A DNA stretch of 64,000 bases, taken from contig LR746269.1 in NCBI GenBank assembly GCA_902729315.2, positions 8,778,231 to 8,842,230 of the forward strand, read 5' to 3'. Of the stretch, positions 52,700 to 61,640 are shown piece by piece (position 1 is the first letter of the stretch; each line of letters starts with the position of its first letter). The translations under genes were made by a program, and so were the position numbers. Origin of the DNA: Spirodela intermedia (taxonomy: Eukaryota; Streptophyta; Magnoliopsida; Alismatales; Araceae). Below the pieces are notes generated by a model, which saw only the letters and a list, made by a program, of their open reading frames with translations, did not search any database and had not been told where the DNA came from.

Positions 52700-53114
52700 C
52701 ATGGAATTATTTCCACATGACTGAGAACACTCGTCATCCTTCAGCAAAGGTTCCTCCCTGTGTAGTTTACTTACATTATTACATCTGACTACGGAAGTAA
52801 GTATTTACAAGTAAAAGAAAAAATAAAGTTTATACATATTTTCTGCAATTTTCACTTAAATAATCTTAATGAAGAACATTATACGAAAATAGAAAACAAA
52901 CCATATGTGGCATATATAGCAATCAAACGCATAAATTCACGCTGTATAGAGATTTAATTCGATTAGGGGAGCATAATATTCCCCTACTCTCTACTCGAGC
53001 ATACTGCGCCATGATCACAGAGAACAGGTTTAAATCAAAGGCAAGGCCACACATATATAGGTGAAGAAGGCATCCAACGGCCAATGTTAAAAGGGTGGGG
53101 GGCCGTCCTCCAGA

Positions 53115-53148
<34 letters not shown>

Positions 53149-53273
53149 GTGATCATTCCTCCCAGAAAAGGCAGCATGATATTGGGAAAGATTATTGGAA
53201 ATCTCGAACAGAGAAAAGAAAAGAATCCGGGTAAAAACCTTGGTTTTATTCTTCATGGAGAAAGATGAGATTT
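52324..53273. other. Convergent 3' intergenic region between CSP41b and ATP synthase gamma
   Basis: Holds both 3' ends. (GA)n at about 52,652-52,693 and a (GAT)n tract at 53,117-53,148 that looks like poly-His in one minus frame. AATAAA signals occur at 52,596 (plus) and 53,245-53,250 (minus, just past the gamma stop). No gene seen. Confidence 0.7.
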
Positions 53274-56200
53274 CTAGCCCGTGAGTGCTGATGCCCCGGA
53301 GATAATCTCGATGAGCTCCGTGGTGATCGAAGCTTGGCGGGTTCTGCAAAAATAATTAATTAATTAAATAAATAAATCACGAGCAGCAAGGCAAATAACT
53401 AACCATCTAAAAGGAATGTTGAAAATGTTGTTGATGGGGGGAGGGGGAGGGGGAGGGAGAGACCTGTTGTAGGTGAGGGTGAGGCGGTCGAGCATCTCTC
53501 CAGCATTCCTGCTGGAGCTGTCCATGGCAGACATCCTCGCTCCGAGCTCACTGCAGGCGTTCTCAAGAACAGCATTGAACAGAACCTGAACGCATGACAT
53601 GATATGATTGTACAATGTTAGATTTCAAGGATTGACGACGAAGATCACAGTTTCGAAGCTTCTTTCAACACGGGTTTCGTGCACAAAGATTAGACTCGCT
53701 CAAGAGGGACGTTTCTTAGGTTCGTGTGCTCTGAATCAGACCATACCTAATAAATATCCCAATCCATGTCCGATTCAAGATGATGACGACAATGGCTTTA
53801 CTAGTAAAGTCTGAAGAATCGGCAACGAGTTCACCAGATTGGCGGCTTCAGAGATCTCGGATCTCTAGATCATACCCATCCCCCTTCCAAATACAAGTCC
53901 ATACAGATTCTGATCCAAACGCTTGGTGGAAAGCAACCCATTTTATGTTCAAGATAATCATAAAATGGTACGTAAATTTGAAGAATCAGCGACGAGAGTT
54001 GACTCTTTTCAGATTATGCCAGATGGGTTTCACATACATACGTACACTGGATTCGGAGAGATATTTCATTTCTCAATCGGTATGCTCGTGCGAAACCCAT
54101 CACATCACAGATTCACCCGGCCAGAAAATATAAATCCATACGGAAAATAAATGCATTTGTGGCGAGTGGGAAAAGTTTTGAATCTGGACATATTCTATCC
54201 GAATCTGACTACTAAATTTAGACTAGACACCCACAGTTACTTCATGATATTGCTATTAGATTGACCGCCATGAATAACAAAAAATAAGTCAATCAGTCTA
54301 TCTTAGAAACTGAAGCAGCAGTTTTCCATCTACTGCAAGAACTGAAGCACAGAAATACTTGTAAGACCTGAAATTAGAGCTACCTTCAATGGGAAAACAA
54401 ACGTAAAGGCATGTTTGAAACTGATATGAAAGAAAAACGTACACAGGAGAACTGGAACTCCGCGAGATTCTGAAGAATTTCTCCCTTCGTTTCCCCTCCC
54501 TCAATCTCGTAAGAGTCTAAATCGCCCACCTTGCCCCCGGCCTCGGACTCTTTTTCCACAACCTGAGTATAACCGGAATTGAGATAATATCCAACGAAAA
54601 ACAATTATTTTGAGAAATACGGAAATAAATGCTGCCCAGTAAAGAAATAAAATACCTCAGGAGATAAGATAGTCGAGATTGTGGGCATGAATTGGACAAC
54701 AGAATGGAACCTGTTGAACACGATCCTTAATGCATCGTACTCGACGTTCTTCAGTATATCATCTGCGAGGACGGACACCTGAAATGGCAATGAAATGGGC
54801 TGATGAAAAAGCATTCACTATCCTTAATCTGTTTGCAGCTAGGACAAATGATTCGCCATATTTCTATTCAAGAAGACTGAGAGCAAAAAAAAAAAAAAAG
54901 GTCGCGGAGGTGAAGCATATGAGCAAATTTTCTTGCCAGTTCATTCAATAGAAAGCAACAAAATGTTTTTAGACCATTCCAATACAGAAGAACAAGTTTC
55001 CTACTAAACCAAGCCTTCCTTCATACAACTTGAGTAAACAGAGACTTCAACAAGAGTTCAGAAACTCGTGCCAAATATAAAGAGAATGTGTTTTGCAGGG
55101 CAGCCACCGAAAATGTAGAATATGAACATATAGAGAGGAAGAAATGGACTCGTTGTCACATCAGCAAGAAATGTCTTATGTCTGCAGACATAAAGAGTAG
55201 TTAGTAGAAAGCACTACTAGCCCTCTAAATCGGCGATAATTTGGAGGGAGAGGGAGAAAATAGATTTCAGAATACAATCGTAAATATAATTGGCGATTCA
55301 AAATGAATGAATAATTTCAACAAAAAGAAATAGAAAAAAGAGGATAAGTTCAAGTACAGATGAGCCAAGAGCCAACACAACCATATAAACATCACCTGTG
55401 TATAATTGAGCGGATTTTTCTGTATCTCAGTTATGGACAGCTCAATATTCTTCCTCGAGTCACGAACCAGCTGAACCTTCCCCTTTTCTCCCAAAATGAC
55501 ATATTTTGTCTCTTTCTCCGGTCCTACGACAAAATGGTAACAACTTAATAATTGCCTCAACTCAAGAGTAATAAAACCCCAGGACAGGTGGTTTGAGAAG
55601 CTACCAGATGTCAATTTGTAAAGAGCCTTGCTGACTTTGACAGATGTAGAGTTGATTCCACCACAGAGGCCTTTATCAGATGAGATAGTGATGATAACAT
55701 TCTTCTTCACATCAATGCCTGATGTATTGATAACGAAATAGAGTTAGACATCCATAATGGAGACCCAGGCAAGTTAACACATCGCTGCACTTCCTAAAGC
55801 AATTTTATTTCATCATTAAACTGACATAAGACTTTCAAAAACCCCTTTTTCTTTAGGCAACAAAGAAAAATGCAGAATCAGGCATTAAAATTGCGAAAAA
55901 CGCAAGATGGATTAATTACATCTTTTCAAGATACGTAATTTAGTGTGTAAAATACAGCCGACTGAGAACTCAATCCTGGCAAGGTAGGTACTATCTGATA
56001 TCCAATGAAGTATTGATGAACGACCACCAGGGGAATACCAATTCGATTGAGACAAATCGAGTAGCAGAGAAATCTACGAGCTTGTATCTTTGTAATCCTA
56101 GAAAATTTCTCAAGAAGCAACCCTACACAGAGAATCTAGGTTTCCTTCTTCCAATAGTGTCTAGTGGTCACCATACAATATTAGATTATAGGAACTGCTA

Positions 56201-58790
56201 CAGCAGCGAAAACGGAAATCGAGGAAAAACAGTGGTGGTTTATAAAGGATCAGGAGAAAAAGGGGGGAAAGGACGAAAGTGTGCCGCTCTCATAAGCGAA
56301 GGTACACGTTTCCCATACTGGGGAGAGTCTTGAGCTTAGCAACAGCATATAGCTAAGACCTCCCAAGAAAACAAAAAGATAATTTTCAGGGGGAAACTAC
56401 TCATAAACCAGACGGTCACAATACGGGACACAAACGCAAATGGAACAATGCCAATTTTATTTACTCACAAAACATGAAATGTTCACACAAAAAATCGCAA
56501 CCACTTCACATTATTCCATTCCCTGTTCAAAGCATTCTGCCACCAGCATCACTTCACCAAAATGTGTCCTTAGGGACATCTAAAACACGGCCAACATTCA
56601 AGATAATACACAATGGCCACCAAAAATAAGTGTGGGAGTAAGTGACGATAATATTAAAGCATTTAGACTGCTTAAATCGTGACACTCGAATTTTTAAAAA
56701 GGCGTAGAATTATTAAATAAGATTAACAAAGAGACGCTCATTAACATCCCAGTACTATGCAGAAAAGTGAAAGGGTTCTAAGAAACCAATATAATCATAT
56801 TCGCATAAGGGACGCTTTCAAGGGAGATAAACTCATAAACACAAGTAAAACAGGAAAAACATATTCTAGCTTTTCTGTAAAATTATACACCATAGAAAGG
56901 AATGCCACCCAGAACACTACCAGAATAGTTAAATAAGCTGATACAAGCGTAATCACAGTTGCTATATCTGGTACACATTATCCCTTCCATTTAATTCACA
57001 ACTCTGTCGTCATTCCCACACATGTTAAAGCCTACGAGGGTGGACAAAAGTCACAAAGGTGAATACAAATACAAATAATTGAATGTACATAAGAAAGAGC
57101 CAAATGTTCTGAAGAGTTTGAAAGGAGAGAGAATGGCCTGCCCAGCACAGAAGCTACTTAAATCTAAGGATCAGAGAAAGGAATTGGCGGTCAAAAGTTA
57201 GTTAAATGTGAAAAAAATCAGCATATATCATTGTGCCGATCAAGGTAGGAATTCAGATAAGTGGAACTAAAAAGGGCATCAAATACCTTAAAATCTCACC
57301 GAAGTGACTGGGAAACTCTTTATAAATAACTACTAGAGTCCTTAAAATATGGGATTGTGGATTCTTTTCATTTATTTCGTTTTTTTTCTCTCTTATCTTG
57401 AGAGAGATCAGTACAATAATTTCGAGGTAAGTCCGTTCGCCAAAATCTTTTGCTACAAAAGGCACACTGGCCGAGTACTCCCCCATAAACTACTCAACTA
57501 AGAGCTATAGAATCCCCCGACGCTCCTTTTCTACACAAACTTGGTTCATTCCTTCACAATTCTACAATAGACTTCGTCATCTGATTTAGGGATCTGTTCG
57601 GTGTATCAATGAGCAGGCTGTTTCAAAGATTACCTTCAAGTGTTTTGAATCATGAAAGCTTAGAGCCTAGTGCTCACCATAACATCTCACATGAGCTCAT
57701 ATTGAATTTAACGACATAGAACCATAGACTATGGTTCATTATGGCGATGTGGCATTGGTAAGTCCATACAAACACGTGCGAATGTGTTCCTATACTACCT
57801 TAGTGAAGCGATCAAGAAAAAATTCTTTGCTAATGTACCTACGAACGCCAGGTGGAAACATAACAAATTCTGTGACCCCTACTGTTGACATTCACACCCA
57901 GCGTAAAAGTTATAATAAACCGTTGAGCAAACCCATATTAAAGGAAGTTCAGAAATGAAAGCCGTACTTGGAACATCCCCGAGAAGTGCAGAAAATGGTT
58001 GCCACAGGCCACGTGAATTTTCAGTCCTCACTTGAACAGCCCTCAGCTTTGAGGCTGCAACCATCTTCATAGCCTTTGTGATCTTTTGAATATTTTTGAC
58101 ACTCTTCATTCTGTTCCTAACTGCAAACAAAGAATCAGTTCAATTTGCAAGCGTCAACACCCCCAGTTTCTGTTACATGAAGGGGCGAAATTTTCTTTAT
58201 TTTAAAGAAGATTCCTTCCTCAAGAGAAGAACTATAAAAGGTAGTGCACTCGAGTTCAGTAGGCGACATGGGTAAATTTACTTTACCTATTTGAGTAGAA
58301 ATTGATCGTGTGCCGTCTGGATTCACATCCCTGCAGAGGGAAGAAATCAATTAGAAACTTCTTAGCAGGTAAGATTCCCGCAAGGTTGACCCACGTCAGG
58401 TACAATTTTTTTGATGATTCAGACACCGACGAAGGGGAAAGGATGAGGAAAATAAAAATTAAAATACAAAAGTAAGACGAAACATCGCGCTCTAGAAAAT
58501 GGCGTAGAATGCATGAAAGACTCAACAACTCGAGCCAATCAGCACCCAAAAAATACCCATCCCAACATCTATCACATTCTCGAAAACCAGGAATAGATTA
58601 ACTTCATTTCCATAGAAGGACGTAGCCACGTGATCCAGCAAAGAGCGATCGGTCAGCTCGAAAACACGAGGGCTGGGGCTTACTCGCAGAAGATCCCGGA
58701 ACGAGCTGCCACACTAGGGGCGGGGGCGGGACGCGCGAAAGGCGAAATGAGGATCCGCCTCCCCTCCCTTCTCAGAGCTGACATCGCCAT
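53274..58790 (-). CDS. ATP3: ATP synthase subunit gamma, mitochondrial
   Basis: Central rotor shaft of mitochondrial F1-ATPase, linking the c-ring to the alpha3beta3 head. Minus-strand exons: 58790-58684, 58330-58287, 58120-57968, 55718-55605, 55523-55396, 54778-54656, 54562-54443, 53585-53464, 53343-53274; 326 residues (Arabidopsis 325). The N-terminus [20 protein letters not shown] is an Arg-rich, acid-free presequence. The mature protein starts near [66 protein letters not shown] and the closing [17 protein letters not shown] are hallmark blocks; the first and last helices form the rotor coiled coil. It lacks the regulatory Cys insert of the chloroplast gamma subunit. Intron 3 is 2.2 kb with nothing else recognised; intron 7 has scattered short repeated words. 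Confidence 0.97.
53586..57967 (-). other. Larger introns of the ATP synthase gamma gene
   Basis: Intron 8-7 gap 53586-54442, gap 54779-55395 and gap 55719-57967 contain no gene. In the first, GAAGAATC-GC-ACGAG occurs twice (about 53,812 and 53,982), and GGGTTTCGTGCAC (about 53,672) has an inverted counterpart near 54,087. The others look like plain intron. Confidence 0.6.
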
Positions 58791-58969
58791 TATGGCCTCC
58801 CGGCGAGAGAAGACACTCCCTCCCTCCCTCCCTCCTGGCGCTCCCAAGGAAACCCTACGCGAGAGCCCCCTCTCCCACTGCTTCTGCGGATTGCAGGGCG
58901 AATAGCAGCTCTAAACGAGGCCGTCAAAATAGAACCCTCGCCAAAGGAAACAAGCTCTTCGGATCCCGC

Positions 58970-59026
58970 GGCCCAATGAACCACCCGATGCGACACCCGA
59001 AAATGGGCTTCACTGTTTATTGGGCC
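58970..59026 (-). promoter_or_regulatory. Site II (TGGGCY) elements upstream of the ATP synthase gamma gene
   Basis: GGCCCA at 58,970-58,975, TGGGCT at 59,004-59,009 and TGGGCC at 59,021-59,026 lie 180-236 bp upstream of the start codon. Clusters of this motif mark nuclear promoters of plant oxidative-phosphorylation genes, which fits. Function is inferred. Confidence 0.55.
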
Positions 59027-59174
59027 AAAAATGACATGACGTAAGAGAGAGAGAGAGAGAGCATCAGCGACTGTAGGTTATTGGCAGCAAGATAGCCCTT
59101 GAGTCGGGTCAATATTCCACTAAATTCAGGATTGGTGATTTTCTTAAATAAATTAGTAAAATAAAATAATCTCT

Positions 59175-59211
59175 CAGACCACTAAAAGACTATGTTTTTC
59201 TTTATAAAATA
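59175..59211. repeat. Direct repeat, copy 1 (partner at 59,632-59,668)
   Basis: CAGACCACTAAAAGACTATG followed by a T-rich CTTTAT run; nearly identical to the copy 457 bp downstream. Confidence 0.8.
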
Positions 59212-59479
59212 AATTCAGTAAGGGCGATTATTTTTAAATAGCGTATACCTACATTAATATTTTAATTAAATTAAATATTCTTGATTATAAATAAAAAACA
59301 CAATAAATTAACCGAATGGACGATGGGAACGCTGTGGAGGAATCGTTCAGTGACTAGCTGGATCTGAGTAGTCTTCTAGTTCTTTATTCATTAAATTAAT
59401 ATTTCAAAATTTATCAAAAAAGATAATTACTGACGACTTTCAAAAAATAGCATACTATTTAAATTATTAATATAAAATA

Positions 59480-59532
<53 letters not shown>

Positions 59533-59631
59533 CATCTGCCATGCAGAAAAATATACGGGTTTAGATTGACCAACAATATTGGTAAGAAGAAGCAAATCCA
59601 TAAGATCACACCGCATGATATTTTAATCCCG

Positions 59632-59668
59632 CAGACCACTAAAAGACTATGTTTTCCTTTAATAAAGA
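59632..59668. repeat. Direct repeat, copy 2, in the galactinol synthase 3' region
   Basis: Same core as 59,175-59,211. This copy starts about 80 bp past the galactinol synthase stop codon, so it is probably in the 3' untranslated region. Confidence 0.8.
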
Positions 59669-59745
59669 ATAGTCCCATCCGCGTCCGCTCTTGCAGAGGA
59701 CCATGCCCGGAGGAGAGCGTTGACCCCCCCACCACGAGCAAACAG

Positions 59746-60919
59746 CTACGCCGCCGAAGGGGCGGCGATGCAGTGCACCGCCCCTGCTTCCGACGGCGCC
59801 GCCAGCAAGGGCTGCCGGAGCCGCTCATCCGCTGCCGCCGCCGCAGAGTGGACGTTGTAGTCGAGGCTCTCGTCGGCGTAGACGTCCCACCACCGCCGCA
59901 CCAGCACTTTGACGTCCTCTCTGTCCATGTTCTCCTCCTTCCCCGTGTACCTCCACGGCTTCGACCCCTGCGACCACCCGCAGGAAGACAACTCAAAAAT
60001 CACCTCCGACCGGCGGCACCGCCGGGGAACACGGCGGCGAACCTCTTGTTCTTCTACTCACCGCTGCGCAGTAGTGGACCACCTTGGCCTCGCCGGCGGC
60101 GACCATCTCCGGGTGGCGCCACAGCATGGCGAAGACGAGGTTGTAATTCGGCGGGAGCGGCCGGAAGGCGTCGCGGAAGAAGGCGTTGAGGAAGTCCTGC
60201 TCGGCGAAGGGCGTGGGCGGCGCCGCCAGCACGGCGGCGAGGAGGCGGTCGCAGGTCTCCAGGCTGGGCTCGTGGACGAACATGCCGGCGTTGAAGTACG
60301 CTGGCGGCGGCGGGCCGAGCGCCGCCTCCGGCCACGGCGCCCTCTCCGGGCACTGCTGGCAGTAGCCAATCTCGTACTGCCGCGTGTGGCTCCACGTCCT
60401 CTCGCAGAAGCAGTCCTTGACCGCGTAGAAGTGCCCGTTCGGAAGGTCAAACAGATGGTCAATGCTCTCGAACACCTGGATGTCCGCGTCCAGGTACACG
60501 ATCTTCCTGTACTCCACAAACTGCGCCACCAAGACACATACACATAAAAACCTTTGGTTGACCAAGAATCTGTTGATTCGGTGACTCCATGGGGAAGGTG
60601 AGATTACCTGCCAGATTCGGAGCTTGGAGTAGTTGATCACATAGTGGGGCATGGCGAAGTGGGTACGGTTTTCCGGGGGATGGAGGGGCTCGATCTCGCG
60701 GAGGAGGCATCCCTGAGAGCGGAGGAGGCGGCGGTGGCGCTCCGGCACGTCGGGCAGCGCCGCCACCACCAAGGGGTACGCGGATCCCACTTTCCGCAGA
60801 CCCTTTGCCAGCCCCACCACCCCCTTCACGTAGTCCCCGTCTCCGCCGAGGAACGTCACGTACGCCCCTTTCCGCCGCCCTAACGTACCCTTTTCTCTCT
60901 CCCTTTCCGCCGGCGCCAT
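59746..60919 (-). CDS. GOLS: Galactinol synthase (inositol 3-alpha-galactosyltransferase), GT8 family
   Basis: Transfers galactose from UDP-galactose to myo-inositol to make galactinol, the committed step to raffinose-family oligosaccharides used in stress protection, seeds and transport. Exons on the minus strand: 60919-60608, 60520-60062, 59967-59746; 330 residues. YVTFLGGDGDYVKGVVGLAK opens the GT8 fold. IVYLDADIQVFE holds the metal-binding Asp-X-Asp (115-117). CFCERTWSHTRQY, IGYCQQCPE, YFNAGMFV, FAEQDFLNAFF and KVVHYCAAGSKPWRYTGKEEN are family blocks, with His253 the expected second metal ligand. It ends in the conserved APSAA pentapeptide. The start is the MAPAERERE Met; a more upstream in-frame ATG (61,081) gives an unconserved extension through a GA-repeat leader and is rejected. 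Exon GC is very high. Intron 1 is 87 bp and in-frame. Confidence 0.97.
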
Positions 60920-61040
60920 GAAATGAAACGAAGAAACCACCCACAAAGCGCAGTAAGAGGAAGAGAGAGAGAGAGAGAGAGAGATGAAATGATCAAGCCC
61001 TTGGAAAAGGCTCCGGGGAGAGGTTGAGGTGGTGGTGAGG

Positions 61041-61047
61041 TTAAATA
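61041..61047 (-). promoter_or_regulatory. Candidate TATA box of galactinol synthase
   Basis: TATTTAA on the minus strand, about 122 bp upstream of the start codon. It would leave a leader of roughly 90 bp that contains a (GA)n tract at 60,965-60,984. Confidence 0.5.
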
Positions 61048-61116
61048 GAGGGGAGGGGGCGGTGAACGGCGGCGGAGTCAAGTTACCTTCAGAGGATAAT
61101 CGATGCCAGTAGGTCG

Positions 61117-61136
61117 GAAAGTTCCGGAGCGTCGGT
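61117..61136 (-). promoter_or_regulatory. Heat-shock-type element and DRE core upstream of galactinol synthase
   Basis: GAAAGTTCCGGAG at 61,117-61,129 fits alternating GAA/TTC units (two perfect, the third GAG), and ACCGAC on the minus strand at 61,131-61,136 is the dehydration-responsive core. A second TTCCTGAA core lies at 61,246-61,253. Some galactinol synthases are known heat-shock-factor and DREB targets. The motifs are seen; use is inferred. Confidence 0.5.
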
Positions 61137-61360
61137 GGACTGCGACTGGGAGATCGGGGAGGAAGACCCGGGGAGGTGGACTATGCCGCGGAGATCAGTT
61201 AAGAGAGAAGCCGCTGCTGTCGTGGATGGATGGACAGGGAGGACGTTCCTGAAGCAGTCTTACTACTAGACCTTTCTTATCAAAAATCGGGGAGACAGCG
61301 CACCGCCGGAGTAACGCTCCTAGCGGGGGTCTATCCGAAGCGAGCCGCTGCTCTCGCTCT

Positions 61361-61453
61361 ACACGTGGCCGGACCACTGATTCCGAACGAGGGCGCTCTC
61401 TTCATTTCCACGTGGCGATCGAAAATCAGTCCACGCGTCAAGTCCACGTGTCC
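61361..61453 (-). promoter_or_regulatory. ABRE/G-box cluster upstream of galactinol synthase
   Basis: Three CACGTG sites in 93 bp: ACACGTGGC (61,361-61,369), CCACGTGGC (61,408-61,416) and CCACGTGTCC (61,444-61,453), with CCACGCGTCA (61,431-61,440), resembling a coupling element, between the last two. They lie about 440-535 bp upstream of the start codon. Multiple ABREs usually mean abscisic-acid response through AREB/ABF bZIP factors. Confidence 0.6.
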
Positions 61454-61616
61454 CTTATGAAGGGGGACAAGTCTTTGCCCGTGTAGGAGGGAGGGATCCC
61501 GGGCCTTATCCTCCTGGCAGTTTCGTGGTGGCTCCCTTGCATTATCGCTACATGTTTGTTCAGGATATATTCTAAAGTGAGAATAAAAGGCTACACTGCT
61601 GAACATGGAGAGTTAC

Positions 61617-61640
61617 GTACGTACGTACGTACGTACGTAT
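61617..61640. repeat. (TACG)n tetranucleotide repeat
   Basis: Six copies of TACG, equivalent to six overlapping ACGT cores, about 700 bp upstream of galactinol synthase. Confidence 0.9.

Larger units (their letters stand above)
58791..59745. other. Intergenic region between ATP synthase gamma and galactinol synthase
   Basis: The two genes are in tandem on the minus strand. The interval has the gamma promoter, a (GA)n at about 59,046-59,060, an AT-rich middle (59,100-59,480), a (CT)n at 59,487-59,529 and the galactinol synthase 3' region. A 35-bp direct repeat (listed separately) spans it. No gene seen. Confidence 0.7.

Noticed and set aside
53100-53160. Poly-histidine protein on the minus strand
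   Set aside because: It is a (GAT)n microsatellite in the 3' intergenic region of the ATP synthase gamma gene.
60921-61081. Upstream in-frame ATG that would extend galactinol synthase by 54 residues
   Set aside because: The extension is unconserved, Ser-Leu-rich from the GA leader, and crosses the candidate TATA box.
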